DNA of 64,000 bases from Mucilaginibacter sp. PAMC 26640 (GCA_001596135.1 CP014773.1:2604001-2668000), one strand, 5' to 3'. Counted from the first letter of the stretch, positions 49,367 to 59,338 are shown. The notes: generated from the sequence alone by a model not told the origin. Program-made: numbers and translations.

Positions 49367-52300
49367 ATGCTGAAAGTTAACTTTTACAAGCATTTTCTAT
49401 TGATCTGCGGGGCCGCGCTGCTCTGCTGGGGTACATCCTGTAAATCAAAAAAAGCAGGTGACGGCATTTTTAAGCTGGTAGCACCAGAAGACAGTCACGT
49501 TGATTTTGTAAACCAAAATAAGGTAAGTGATTCTGTCAACATACTCGATTACCTGTACTTTTATAATGGGGCAGGAGTAGCCTCGGCCGATTTTAATAAC
49601 GACGGCCTGCCGGATCTTTACTTCTCCTCTAACCAGGGAGAAAACAAATTGTACCTGAATAAAGGCGGCCTCAAGTTTGAGGATATTACCAAAAAAGCTG
49701 GCCTGGCCGGTAAAGGCAGCTGGAAGACCGGCGTTACTGTGGTAGATATCAATGGCGACGGCCTAAAGGATATTTACGTATGCGTAGTGAGTAACTTTAA
49801 GGGCTTTAAAGGTAAAAATCAGCTATACATCAATAATGGTGACTTAACGTTTACCGAGCAGGCTGCAAAATACGGGCTGGATTTTGCCGGCTTTAGCACG
49901 CAGGCTAGCTTTTTTGATTATGACAAAGATGGCGACCTGGATATGTTCCTGCTTACTTCGTCGGTACACAGTAGCGACACCTATGGCGATTCCACCCAAC
50001 GCTTTAAATACAGCCACGATGCCGGGGATCATTTGTTTAGGAATGATAACGGTAAGTTTACCGATGTTACCCAGGGTTCGGGGATTTACTCCGCCCCGGT
50101 AGGCTATGGGTTGGGCCTGAGCATTGGCGATTTAAATAACGATGGCTGGGACGATATTTACGTAAGCAATGATTTTTTTGAACAGGATTACTATTATGTA
50201 AACCAAAAGAACGGAACCTTTAAAGAGCAATTGAAAAGTGCTTTTGGGCATACCAGCTTGTTTTCCATGGGAAATGCCATCAGCGATGTTAATAAGGATG
50301 GGCACCTGGATGTGATTAGTACGGATATGCTGCCCGAAGAAATGAAGGTGCTTAAATCTACCATTAATGATGAACCGCTGGATATTTATAACCAGGAAGT
50401 TAATGCCGGATATTACTACCAGTATTCTAAAAATAGCCTCCAACTCAATGTAGGCAACGGTACCAAGTTTGTGGATTTGAGTTTGTATTCGGGTGTTTCG
50501 GCTACCGACTGGACCTGGTCGCCATTGGTGCAGGATTTTGATATGGATGGCCGCAAGGATCTTTTCTTTAGCAACGGTATTAAAAAACGGCTAAACGATA
50601 TGGACTACCTTAAATTCCTGGGCGACCCTGCCGTGGTGAAGGATTTCAAAACCAGCAGATTTTTTGATAAAGAAAAAATTAACCTGATGCCTGATGGGCA
50701 GGTGCATAACTTTTTATACCACGGCGGCGACAAGCTGAAATTTACAGATATCTCTGAAGGGAACGATATGCGAGACACCACAGAGTCGGCAGGTGCGCTG
50801 GCTATCGATCTGGATAACGATGGCGACCTGGATATGGTGGCTAACAACATGGATTCGCCGGCCTCTATCTACCAAAATATGACGATGGAAAACGCGGGTG
50901 ACAGCAAACCAGCCTATCTCAACTTTAGTGTTAAGTACACAAAACTGAACCCGGACGGTATTGGCACCAGGTTTTTCCTGCGCTCAGCAAAGGAATTGGA
51001 TCACCAGGAAATTCAAACCAGCACGGCTTATGAAAGCACCCAGGGCAATAACCTCACTTTCACTTTCCTGCCCGGCGATAAGCCGTTGGAATTAATGGTG
51101 GTGTGGCCGGATAATTCCTACCAGATAATTAAAAGTTTCAGTACCAATAAGAAAACAGTCATCACCTATAATAAAAGCCAAACGCAAAGCACCACAGATT
51201 TATCCACCTTACTAAACGATTATCTTAAAGGTGCGCAACAATCTAGTTATGTGCCTGTGAAGGCTTCCGTACTGGCAGATTTGCAGCAATATGACACCCC
51301 CGATTTTAACTACTATAATCTATTGCCCCATACTTATTTACCGCATACACCGGCTATTGCGGTGGCTGATGTAAATAACGATGGCCTTGGCGATATTTAT
51401 GTAGGCGGTATTGCCGGCGATGATAAATATATTCTGGCCGGTAATAAAACCGGTGGTTTCACCAAAATTAAGGTAGATGCATTTTTAGCAGCCAAACCAG
51501 CAGGCGATACCGAGGCACAATGGATAGACGTTAACAACGATGGGCTGCCGGATCTGTTAATAATGAGTGCCAATCATCCTTTGGCAGAACCTGATAAACG
51601 CACCCAGCCACGACTTTATATCAATAAGGGCGACTTCAAATTCGAATATAAAGCCCTGCCAAAGCTCAACAATGCAGTTGCAAAGTTATTTGCTTATGAT
51701 TTTAATGGCGATGGTTTGCAGGATCTGTTTTTTACCGCGGCGGTATCATTTACAGATTATACGCGGGCGGCAACGGCAGAGGTGCTTTTAAATAAAGGGA
51801 TGGGCAATTTTATGGCTGCCCCTGCGGGGACTTATAAGAATATTAAAGGGATACCCTACGTAACCAGTATATCGGCAAATGATGTGGATCATAACGGAAC
51901 GCCCGATATCGTTGTCACATCTGAGTGGGCACCGGTACAGATCTTCCTCAATAAAAACAATAAACTAAGTAAATTTACATCGGCATTGCTTGATGGTGCA
52001 AAAGGCTGGTGGCGTTCTGCTGCCATAACCGACCTGGATGGCGATGGTAAAGCCGACCTAATTGCGGGCAACTGGGGCGAAAACAGCAAGTACAATGTAA
52101 CCGCCGAACAGCCGCTGTATGCCTATAACAAGGATTTGGATGAAGATGGTAAGAAAGACTTGATATTGTCCTATAATTACAAGGGGAAATACTACCCCTT
52201 CCGCCCTAAGAATGACTTGGAGCAGGAACTGCCGTATTTAAAAAAGCAATTTCTGAGTTTTCAGAAAATGGCTGATAAAACTACTGATGAAATCTTCCAA

Positions 52301-52687
52301 GATCAGTTAAGTGATAGTGGCCGCCTGGTTGCCAATGAATTCCGTAGTGTATTTATCAGCGATGTGCTGCACGCTAAAACAGTAAAGGAATTGCCTTATT
52401 TGTATCAGCAAGCGCCCATTAACTCAGTCACGCCACTAAATAATGGTGATGTACTGCTCAACGGCAACTTTTGGGGCGTAGTACCTTACGAAGGTAAATA
52501 TGATGCTTTAGGGCTGGTAACTGCACATTATAATAAGCAAAGCAAAAGCATTTCGGCACCACAGTACTGGGTAAACCCGCTGTTTAATTTCCAGGAAATG
52601 ACAGCCCCGCAAGCGATAAAAACTGCCACCGGCAAATCTTTTATCGTAGCAACTTACGATGGAAAGCTATTGCTGATAACACCCTGA
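49367..52687 (+). CDS. VCBS/FG-GAP repeat protein with ASPIC/UnbV domain, lipoprotein 2
   Basis: 1106 residues. Lipobox WGTSCKSKKAG. It follows the same plan as the gene before it (propeller, ASPIC/UnbV, propeller), with motifs SADFNNDGLPDLYF, VDINGDGLKDIYV, GDLNNDGWDDIYV, ASIYQNMTMEN and, after the ASPIC core (VVWPDNSYQIIK), ADVNNDGLGDIYVGG and TDLDGDGKADLIAGN. It is clearly related but divergent, so an old duplication. The gap to its neighbour is six bases. Function is inferred: surface adhesion to or binding of polymers. Confidence 0.9.
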   Translation: MLKVNFYKHFLLICGAALLCWGTSCKSKKAGDGIFKLVAPEDSHVDFVNQNKVSDSVNILDYLYFYNGAGVASADFNNDGLPDLYFSSNQGENKLYLNKGGLKFEDITKKAGLAGKGSWKTGVTVVDINGDGLKDIYVCVVSNFKGFKGKNQLYINNGDLTFTEQAAKYGLDFAGFSTQASFFDYDKDGDLDMFLLTSSVHSSDTYGDSTQRFKYSHDAGDHLFRNDNGKFTDVTQGSGIYSAPVGYGLGLSIGDLNNDGWDDIYVSNDFFEQDYYYVNQKNGTFKEQLKSAFGHTSLFSMGNAISDVNKDGHLDVISTDMLPEEMKVLKSTINDEPLDIYNQEVNAGYYYQYSKNSLQLNVGNGTKFVDLSLYSGVSATDWTWSPLVQDFDMDGRKDLFFSNGIKKRLNDMDYLKFLGDPAVVKDFKTSRFFDKEKINLMPDGQVHNFLYHGGDKLKFTDISEGNDMRDTTESAGALAIDLDNDGDLDMVANNMDSPASIYQNMTMENAGDSKPAYLNFSVKYTKLNPDGIGTRFFLRSAKELDHQEIQTSTAYESTQGNNLTFTFLPGDKPLELMVVWPDNSYQIIKSFSTNKKTVITYNKSQTQSTTDLSTLLNDYLKGAQQSSYVPVKASVLADLQQYDTPDFNYYNLLPHTYLPHTPAIAVADVNNDGLGDIYVGGIAGDDKYILAGNKTGGFTKIKVDAFLAAKPAGDTEAQWIDVNNDGLPDLLIMSANHPLAEPDKRTQPRLYINKGDFKFEYKALPKLNNAVAKLFAYDFNGDGLQDLFFTAAVSFTDYTRAATAEVLLNKGMGNFMAAPAGTYKNIKGIPYVTSISANDVDHNGTPDIVVTSEWAPVQIFLNKNNKLSKFTSALLDGAKGWWRSAAITDLDGDGKADLIAGNWGENSKYNVTAEQPLYAYNKDLDEDGKKDLILSYNYKGKYYPFRPKNDLEQELPYLKKQFLSFQKMADKTTDEIFQDQLSDSGRLVANEFRSVFISDVLHAKTVKELPYLYQQAPINSVTPLNNGDVLLNGNFWGVVPYEGKYDALGLVTAHYNKQSKSISAPQYWVNPLFNFQEMTAPQAIKTATGKSFIVATYDGKLLLITP

Positions 52688-52753
52688 TCTGATTTGGTAA
52701 TTTGCCTGCAAAACTAAATCTCCTGTCCGGGGGGAAATTTAAGGGCCCTGAAA

Positions 52754-53692
52754 TTAAAAAATAGGCCAGTAAACTTTAGTTACCCATTTGGCTGTATCTT
52801 TTTCTATGCTGCGGTCTGTCACCATCAATTCAAAAGGCATAGCCGGAGATATCAGGCTGTGATCTTTCTGGTAGTTTTTCAGCTGTGTAAAAGCATTATC
52901 TATGGTATGCCTGCCGCCTTTTACTTCAGTTTCTAAAATATTTCCGCCAACATTCATCCGGTTAATAACGTTTCCCTGCCCGGGTGCAATTTCTTTGTTA
53001 ACAGGTATAGCCACCATAACTTGGTATCCTTTGTCATCCGCCTGGTTAATGTTGAGCATCGGCTTATTGGTTTCTTTCGCGTTTTGTGCCGCTATTTGTT
53101 TACGCAGGCCCGTTACCAGCGCCTCAATCACCGCCATAGACGGTGCGCTTTTGCTGACGGTATTGGTTGCCAGCATAATCCCGTCTTTTACTTTGGCCAC
53201 CTTTACATTGATGCCGTACAGGTTTTGGTCTTTAACAACAAACTGTTTAAAAGCAGTCAGGATGGTATCCATACGTTTCTGTTCCTGTTTTATTCTGATG
53301 AATTCCAGCACGCGCTCAATGGGGTTAAGGCTGCTTTGTTTCTGGGCGGTCCATTCTACAGCGGTAGATCCATCATCTAAAGCAAAGTAGCTCAGTTTGC
53401 CGGCCAATTCAATTTTGCCCGTGTTGGTAGTTAGCGCTACATAGCTGTTGGCATCTTTGGTGATGGTGTAACTCTTGCCGTCGTAGGTAAACAGGTCGCC
53501 GTCGGCGGGATTATGCTGCCCGGGCCACCATTTTGGCCAGGCTTGTTTAATCATTAAAAACCGGGACACGTTTACATCAGTAACATCAACGTTAACTGTA
53601 CTTTTAGCCACAATAAACTGGGGAACTATAAAATAAGTACTGATAATGCCGATTAGCATCAGGCCGAGTACTAACAGAGCAGGTTTCTTCAT
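52754..53692 (-). CDS. SRPBCC/GyrI-like effector-binding domain protein, membrane-anchored
   Basis: 312 residues, one N-terminal membrane helix (PALLVLGLMLIGIISTYFIV). The first half resembles a polyketide-cyclase/SRPBCC pocket; the second half (MVAIPVNKEIAPGQGN, then IDNAFTQLKNYQKDH, KVYWPIF at the end) fits a GyrI/AraC-type effector-binding domain, the same domain found in BmrR. It has no DNA-binding part. It likely binds a small hydrophobic compound outside the cytoplasm. It runs against the locus and is divergent from the haloperoxidase gene, so a ligand-sensor role is possible but not shown. Confidence 0.68.
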   Translation of the reverse strand: MKKPALLVLGLMLIGIISTYFIVPQFIVAKSTVNVDVTDVNVSRFLMIKQAWPKWWPGQHNPADGDLFTYDGKSYTITKDANSYVALTTNTGKIELAGKLSYFALDDGSTAVEWTAQKQSSLNPIERVLEFIRIKQEQKRMDTILTAFKQFVVKDQNLYGINVKVAKVKDGIMLATNTVSKSAPSMAVIEALVTGLRKQIAAQNAKETNKPMLNINQADDKGYQVMVAIPVNKEIAPGQGNVINRMNVGGNILETEVKGGRHTIDNAFTQLKNYQKDHSLISPAMPFELMVTDRSIEKDTAKWVTKVYWPIF

Positions 53693-53890
53693 AAAAAAGT
53701 TTACAGTTTAAATTTGAGTAAGCTAAAGCGCTTTTAGGTGATGCAAAAGTAACTAATTCGGGCACTTAAAACCGAACAGTTTTTATGTTGAATGATATCC
53801 TCAAAAACCCCTATATTAGCCTGTAAACAAAGAAAAAACCAATTCTGTACCGCTGCCCGCCGGCGGGTTGTTTTGTTAAACCAATAGTTA

Positions 53891-55222
53891 ATGATGAACC
53901 GTATCCTGTTATTAATTACAGGTGTAATGCTGCTGATTACATCCTGCAAGAAATCTGACTATCAAAAAGTTACCGATAACCCCGAGCTTTACCGGATCAC
54001 GGTAAAAAGGCTCAATGATATCGTTCTCGAAAATAATTTTCCGCCCGTGATTGCATCGCGTAATTACGCTTACGCCAATATCGCGGCCTATGAGGTGATT
54101 GCGGCCAGTGATCCAAAGCATTTCCGGTCCCTGGCAGGGCAGATTAAACATCTAACCGCTATCCCGGCACCGCCAAAAGACAAAGAGATTGATTACAAAT
54201 TTGCATCGATATTATCATTTTGTGTGGTTGGTAACGCGGTTACTTTCCCCGAAGGCAGTATGGAAACATATGTGGATGAGCTGAAGCAAAAGGCTAAAGA
54301 TGCAGGGATGCCATCGGATGTTTTTAAAAACACCGTTGCCTATTCAGATTCGGTTGCGAAGCATATCATGAGCTGGAGTAAAAAGGATAATTATGCCCAA
54401 ACCCGCTCCGCAAGCAAATACACCGTAAAACGTACCGATGGCCGCTGGATCCCCACGCCGCCCATGTATGCCCAGGCACTGGAACCACACTGGGGAGAAA
54501 TCAGACCCTTGGTTTTAGATTCTGCATCGCAGATACCCGCACCTGAGCCGCCACCCTATAACATGACTGATAAACACAGTAAGTTTTATAAAGAGCTAAT
54601 GGAGGTTAAAACCATGGTAGACAGCCTTACCCCGGAGCAAAAACATATGGCCGATTTTTGGGATGATAATGCTTTTAAACTGAATGTTATTGGTCATGCC
54701 TCGTTTGCTACCAAAAAGTTTTCGCCCGGAGGCCATTGGATGAATATCGCCGGCTATGCTACCCGGTTAAAAAAAGCCGATTTCGGCACCACTGTAGCCG
54801 CCTATACCGAAACGTCCATCGCCTTGTTTGATGCTTTTATCAATTGCTGGTATGTAAAATACCAGTCCAACAGCGTACGGCCCGAAACAGTGATCACCAA
54901 ATTGATCAATCCGGATTGGCGACCATACATCCAAACGCCTCCATTCCCGGAATACATCAGTGGGCACGCAGTAATCTCTTCGGCAGCTGCGGAAGTTTTG
55001 ACCCATGATTTTGGTGACGATATCGCTTATACCGATTCCTCTGAATCTGAATTCGGCATAGCACCGCGTAAGTTTAAATCGTTCAGGTTAGCGGCCAAGG
55101 AGGCGGCGATGTCGCGGGTATATGGCGGCATCCATTACAAAAACGCTTGTGTTGAAGGTAATGTGCAGGGGCGAAAAATAGGCGGTTTGGTGACTGGAAA
55201 ATTATATCTGAAGATAAAGTAA
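53891..55222 (+). CDS. Vanadium-dependent haloperoxidase / PAP2-related lipoprotein
   Basis: 443 residues with lipobox LLITSCKKS. The catalytic set of vanadium haloperoxidases is visible: K..R in KYQSNSVRPET, the PSGH-like ISGHAVISSAA, and R-x4-G-x-H in SRVYGGIHY. These residues bind vanadate (or phosphate in the related acid phosphatases). The protein is exported and lipid-anchored, which suits surface or periplasmic work. The gene is divergent from the GyrI-like gene and five bases before the GH65 gene; similar enzymes sit beside VCBS/ASPIC genes in other Bacteroidota. Halide use is not proven, and a phosphatase is the alternative. Confidence 0.83.
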   Translation: MMNRILLLITGVMLLITSCKKSDYQKVTDNPELYRITVKRLNDIVLENNFPPVIASRNYAYANIAAYEVIAASDPKHFRSLAGQIKHLTAIPAPPKDKEIDYKFASILSFCVVGNAVTFPEGSMETYVDELKQKAKDAGMPSDVFKNTVAYSDSVAKHIMSWSKKDNYAQTRSASKYTVKRTDGRWIPTPPMYAQALEPHWGEIRPLVLDSASQIPAPEPPPYNMTDKHSKFYKELMEVKTMVDSLTPEQKHMADFWDDNAFKLNVIGHASFATKKFSPGGHWMNIAGYATRLKKADFGTTVAAYTETSIALFDAFINCWYVKYQSNSVRPETVITKLINPDWRPYIQTPPFPEYISGHAVISSAAAEVLTHDFGDDIAYTDSSESEFGIAPRKFKSFRLAAKEAAMSRVYGGIHYKNACVEGNVQGRKIGGLVTGKLYLKIK

Positions 55223-55233
55223 ACTGTTTGTTA

Positions 55234-57273
55234 ATGAAAAGAATTACAACCCTCTTGCTGCTCATCAGCGCTTGTACCCATATAAATCTGCATGCCCAAA
55301 GTATTTCTCCATGGGTGATCAAGGCCGATAAGATCGATCCGGCTAATTATTACGGCATCACCGTGGCTAACGGAATGATCGGTATCGTATCGTCTCCGGA
55401 GCCTTTTAAGGTGAAGAATGTGGTGCTGGCCGGTGCGTACGATCTGTACGGTCGTGGCCGGGTTAGCAATTTTTTAAATAGCTTTAATCTGCTGAACATG
55501 TACCTGGAGGTGGACGGCAAACGCCTTGATGCCAAATTGGTAAGCAACTTTAAGCAGGAGCTGGATATGCAGCATGCAGCTATGACCACCACTTTTGATT
55601 ATGCAGATAAAGCCAGCATTAAATACACTTATTATTCTTTAAGGCAACTGCCGTTTACCGTGTTGATGGATGTGGCCGTAACTGCCAGGAAGCCGATCAA
55701 CATCACCGCAGCCAGCGTAATGGAAGCGCCCGACGCGTTGAAACAGGTAGAGAATTATTATAACGAGATAGACCGGCCGCATGTCACCATCAGCCTGTTA
55801 ACCTCTACGGCCAAAAGCCCCACCGGTAAATTGCAGTTGTGTGCGTCCACTTCTTTTTTATTTAACGAGCCGCACGGGCAGGAACCCAGGGTGATTCACG
55901 AGATGTGGGATAATAATATGCACCTGATGAAGTTTAGCCGTCAAATTGGGGCAGGGCAAACCTACTCCTATGGCGTAACAGGTTCGTCTATCACTTCAGC
56001 CCATCACCCCGACCCGCTGAACGAAGCCGAACGCCTAACCATTTTTGCATTGCTGGAAGGAAAAGACCGACTGATCAAATTCCACAACCAGGCCTGGGAT
56101 GATCTTTGGAAAAGTGATATCCAGATAGAGGGCGACCCACAGGCGCAGCAGGATGTACACAGCATGCTATACCACTTGTATTCTTTTTCCCGCGAGGGTT
56201 CTGCCTTATCGCCATCCCCAATGGGATTATCAGGCCTCGGTTACAATGGCCACGTTTTTTGGGACACCGACCTGTGGATGTACCCGGCAATGCTGGTGCT
56301 GCACCCGGAAATTGCCAGATCAATGGTGGAGTATCGTTTTGAGCGATTGGAAAATGCCCGTAAAAATGCGTTTTCGCATGGTTTTAAGGGTGCAATGTTC
56401 CCGTGGGAAAGTGCAGACAGCGGGGTAGAGGAAACACCGGTATGGGCCTTAAGCGGACCATTTGAGCACCATATTACAGCAGATGTGGCCAACGCGGCCT
56501 GGAACTATTATTGCGTAACGCAGGACAAAGAATGGCTGCGCGAAAAAGGCTGGCCGATCCTATCAGCTACGGCCGATTTTTGGGCAAGCAGGGTGGAACG
56601 CAACGGCCCCGGGCATTACGATATTAAAAATGTGGTTGCGGCTGATGAATGGGCAGAGAACATTGATAACAATGCCTTTACCAATGCAGCCGCGCAGGTG
56701 AATTTAAAAAATGCTACCGCGGCTGCTAAGATCTTAGGTGTTAAGGCCAATCCGGATTGGATGAACGTGGCGCAAAATATCCCTATCCTGAAAATGGAGA
56801 ACGGCGTTACCAGCGAATTTGCAACTTATAAAGGCGAAGGCATTAAACAAGCCGACGTTAACCTGCTGGCCTATCCTTTAAAAACTATAACCGATCCGGT
56901 TCAGATTAAAAAAGACCTGGAATATTACGAAACCCGTGTGCCAAATGAAGGCACCCCGGCCATGACACAAGGCGTATTTGCATTACTGTATGCACGCTTA
57001 GGCAATGGCGAAAAAGCTTACCATTGGTTCAAAGAAGCTTACGAGCCAAACCTTAATCCGCCGTTTCGCGTAATTGCAGAAACAAAGGGCGGCACCAACC
57101 CCTATTTTGCAACCGGGGCAGGGGGAATTATACAGGCGATAGTAATGGGCTTCGGCGGGGTAGATATTACACCAGCTGGTATTGTGCAGGTAAAAAGCAA
57201 ACTGCCTGCAAACTGGAAGTCGTTAAAGATAACTGGGGTTGGGATGAATAAGGTGACTTATACAGTGAAGTGA
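55234..57273 (+). CDS. Exported GH65 family glycoside hydrolase or phosphorylase
   Basis: 679 residues from ATG 55234 (a TTG two codons earlier is an alternative). Signal peptide (ITTLLLLISACTHINLHAQ), so exported. The family core is present: HVFWDTDLWMYP (about residue 340) and AADEWAENIDNNAFTN (about residue 473), where the Glu is the general acid. GH65 members act on trehalose, kojibiose, nigerose or maltose, by hydrolysis (acid trehalase) or phosphorolysis. A periplasmic enzyme is more likely a hydrolase, because phosphorolysis normally saves energy inside the cell. Downstream is a GH37 trehalase, which points to trehalose. Confidence 0.88.
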   Translation: MKRITTLLLLISACTHINLHAQSISPWVIKADKIDPANYYGITVANGMIGIVSSPEPFKVKNVVLAGAYDLYGRGRVSNFLNSFNLLNMYLEVDGKRLDAKLVSNFKQELDMQHAAMTTTFDYADKASIKYTYYSLRQLPFTVLMDVAVTARKPINITAASVMEAPDALKQVENYYNEIDRPHVTISLLTSTAKSPTGKLQLCASTSFLFNEPHGQEPRVIHEMWDNNMHLMKFSRQIGAGQTYSYGVTGSSITSAHHPDPLNEAERLTIFALLEGKDRLIKFHNQAWDDLWKSDIQIEGDPQAQQDVHSMLYHLYSFSREGSALSPSPMGLSGLGYNGHVFWDTDLWMYPAMLVLHPEIARSMVEYRFERLENARKNAFSHGFKGAMFPWESADSGVEETPVWALSGPFEHHITADVANAAWNYYCVTQDKEWLREKGWPILSATADFWASRVERNGPGHYDIKNVVAADEWAENIDNNAFTNAAAQVNLKNATAAAKILGVKANPDWMNVAQNIPILKMENGVTSEFATYKGEGIKQADVNLLAYPLKTITDPVQIKKDLEYYETRVPNEGTPAMTQGVFALLYARLGNGEKAYHWFKEAYEPNLNPPFRVIAETKGGTNPYFATGAGGIIQAIVMGFGGVDITPAGIVQVKSKLPANWKSLKITGVGMNKVTYTVK

Positions 57274-57381
57274 TCAATAGCTTGTTGTTCAGAACGTCCC
57301 TGCGAGTATTAATAAGGAAGACTAAAAAATATAATGAGGGGGCACCTACGGAGCCTGTAACAGACATGATTTATGCACTAT

Positions 57382-57446
57382 AAACACGCGACTCCTCCGG
57401 AGTTGGAAAGAATGTGAATATCTGACTCCTGAGGAGTCGCATGTTT
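57382..57446. repeat. Long palindrome in the gap after GH65
   Basis: AAACACGCGACTCCT (57383-57397) is complementary to AGGAGTCGCATGTTT (57432-57446) except for one base, and inside are ACTCC-TCC-GGAGT and the perfect GACTCCT-G-AGGAGTC. A further GGTTCCGGAGGAGCC follows at 57472. It may end the locus as a terminator or be a mobile REP-like element. The rest of 57274-57636 shows nothing. Confidence 0.6.
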
Positions 57447-57636
57447 GTGGTAACTAGTAAGCCAAAAGATTGGTTCCGGAGGAGCCCCCTCCATTTAATT
57501 TTATATACACTTTCCCTGTGAATAAGAGTTGACTTACTATATAATGACGTTGAGATTGAACAGGTAAGCTATCACCATGCACTTTAAATCGATACAGCCA
57601 GCAACATTCGCAGCTCCAAAATGTTAACCATACAAA

Positions 57637-57933
57637 ATGACTAATAATTCAACTGCTCCCGCACTTAGCATTAAAGATATCGATCGCGTTATAGAAATGG
57701 CCTGGGAAGACCGTACTCCTTTCGACGCTATTAAAATTCAATTTGGTTTATCCGAACAAAAGGTGATTGACCTGATGCGTCGCGAGATGAAATTATCCAG
57801 TTTTAAGATGTGGCGCGCCAGGGTACAGGGCAGGCAAACCAAACACACCAAATTACAGGTGGAAGGCACCGACAGGTTCAAATGTAACCTGCAAAGGCAA
57901 ATTACCCTGAATAAGATCAGCAAGAGAAAATAA
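57637..57933 (+). CDS. TIGR03643/DUF2805 family small protein
   Basis: 98 residues, basic. It matches the short family TIGR03643 (DUF2805): ALSIKDIDRVIEMAWEDRTP, FGLSEQKVIDLMRREMKLSS, FKMWRARVQGR. The first part looks like a small helix-turn-helix. The role is not known. It is single and well separated from the locus. Confidence 0.85.
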   Translation: MTNNSTAPALSIKDIDRVIEMAWEDRTPFDAIKIQFGLSEQKVIDLMRREMKLSSFKMWRARVQGRQTKHTKLQVEGTDRFKCNLQRQITLNKISKRK

Positions 57934-57979
57934 AATCCCGGCCAGTCTCAGCAGGACAGTCCTGATTGCGGCTTGCTGC

Positions 57980-59026
57980 CTATATTTTCTCCTTTTTTTC
58001 CTGTGCCTCTTCTTTATCCTCCGCATCGGCTACTAAAGGTTCCTGCTGTTCATAAGCATCGTTTTCCAGCTGCACTTCTAAATAGATCGGGAAATGATCC
58101 GATTTGGAGTTTTCTAAGCGTTTAATTTTAATAAGCTTAAAATGCCTGGATATAAAGGCATGATCCAGCGGGAAGCGGATGAAGAAATAATGGGCGTGGA
58201 ACGAATTGTAAAAGCCGCGCCCCCGCCGCGGATCCAGCAAGCCACTCATTTTAAGGAAAAGTTCGGTAGTGTGGCTCCAGGCTACATCATTAAGGTCACC
58301 GGCGGTAATAACAGGTAATTTACTGGCTTTGGCTAGGTCGGCTACCAGCAAAAGTTCTTTATCTCTCTCCGTAGAACGTACGTTTTCTGTGGGTACGGGC
58401 GGGGTAGGGTGTACCGCATAAAACTGGATCATCTGCCCGTTCCTTAGTTCGAGGAGCGTATGTATGGATGGAATGCCGAGCTCAACCAAATATTTTACTT
58501 CGGTGTCTATTAATTTTAATTTAGAATAGAGCAACAGGCCATACGTATTTTCTAAGGGCACCCGCTTAAAATATGGGTAATTTTCTTTCAGGCTGCGGGT
58601 TTCCTGGTCCCATCGCTCATTGGTTTCCAACAACACTACCACATCGGGGTTCGCATTTGCAATTACGCGAAGGCAGCCTTTGGAGTTGGTATTATCCTGA
58701 AAAACATTTGCTATTACAATGCTGATACTACGCAGCGGATCTTTAAGGCCTGCCCTTAACACCTGCCTTTTACCCAAGCGTGTAAAAGGCAAAATAAGCC
58801 ACAGCAGGTGGATGATATTGATGACGATGGCAGCCAGCAGGGCATATTTCAAAGTTACCGACCCATTGTAGCAAAAAAGCAGCAATGTCACAGCGACTGC
58901 GTTTAAAAACAGCTTCTGTAGCCTCGGGTAATCAAACACCCGGAAAACCCAATAATCATGCTTTATTAATGGGAGCGCGGTGAATGTAAGTAGCATACCG
59001 CAGTAAATGATGATGGCCAGTTGCAT
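57980..59026 (-). CDS. Endonuclease/exonuclease/phosphatase family protein, membrane-anchored
   Basis: 348 residues. Three membrane helices in the first ~95 residues, then the EEP catalytic domain: SIVIANVFQDNTNSKGC, DVVVLLETNERW (metal Glu), HPTPPVP, TAGDLNDVAWSHTTE (Asp and Asn) and SDHFPIYLEV (catalytic His). A C-terminal Glu/Lys-rich tail. The active site lies outside the cytoplasm if the helices orient as usual. Family members cut phosphodiesters or phosphomonoesters. Neighbours give no pointer; a nucleolytic or lipid-phosphatase role are both possible. Confidence 0.85.
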   Translation of the reverse strand: MQLAIIIYCGMLLTFTALPLIKHDYWVFRVFDYPRLQKLFLNAVAVTLLLFCYNGSVTLKYALLAAIVINIIHLLWLILPFTRLGKRQVLRAGLKDPLRSISIVIANVFQDNTNSKGCLRVIANANPDVVVLLETNERWDQETRSLKENYPYFKRVPLENTYGLLLYSKLKLIDTEVKYLVELGIPSIHTLLELRNGQMIQFYAVHPTPPVPTENVRSTERDKELLLVADLAKASKLPVITAGDLNDVAWSHTTELFLKMSGLLDPRRGRGFYNSFHAHYFFIRFPLDHAFISRHFKLIKIKRLENSKSDHFPIYLEVQLENDAYEQQEPLVADAEDKEEAQEKKEKI

Positions 59027-59164
59027 TGCGTAAAATTAGGGTTTAAGATAGTAAATGCGTTTTATCCCCAAAGGTTTTAGTGCTGTGATAAGAAAGATGA
59101 CGGACAGTATTTACCAAGCTGGACAAGACCCAATTCCAGCAAAAATAAATATTGCTAACTCCAT

Positions 59165-59290
59165 TTACTGCCCTATTTTGCGATAGGGGTAGCAGCGTAA
59201 AACCCACAGCCCGCGCAGGCTCAGTGCGTTGGCCCGGGCGAGGATTTGCAGCGGATAACCCGGGCCGGAGGCATCGCCATTAACAATCAG
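59165..59290. repeat. Dispersed intergenic repeat, copy B (opposite orientation)
   Basis: The reverse strand has GGCGATGCCTCCGGCCCG then TATCCGCTGCAAATCCTCG, aligning with 20490-20530. The tail CTGTGGGTTTTACGCTGC aligns loosely with CTGCGGGGTTTCCGCTAC near 20561. Outside the repeat, 59027-59164 and 59291-59338 show no gene. Confidence 0.65.
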
Positions 59291-59338
59291 CAACATGTTC
59301 TGGCCTTTCAGCTTTAAACTTTCACCTTTTACCATCTG

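Noticed and set aside
46061..52687. Exactly equal length (1106) of the two VCBS proteins
   Set aside because: Equality depends on the unlikely TTG start of the first; with its ATG it is 1099 residues, so the match is chance.
52902..53390. 162-codon frame antisense to the GyrI-like gene
   Set aside because: Shadow frame; the minus-strand gene has a membrane helix and recognisable domains.
59165..59335. 56-codon frame on the minus strand just after the trehalase gene
   Set aside because: Its sequence is the dispersed repeat also found at 20480-20600; the frame is a by-product of GC-rich repeat DNA.
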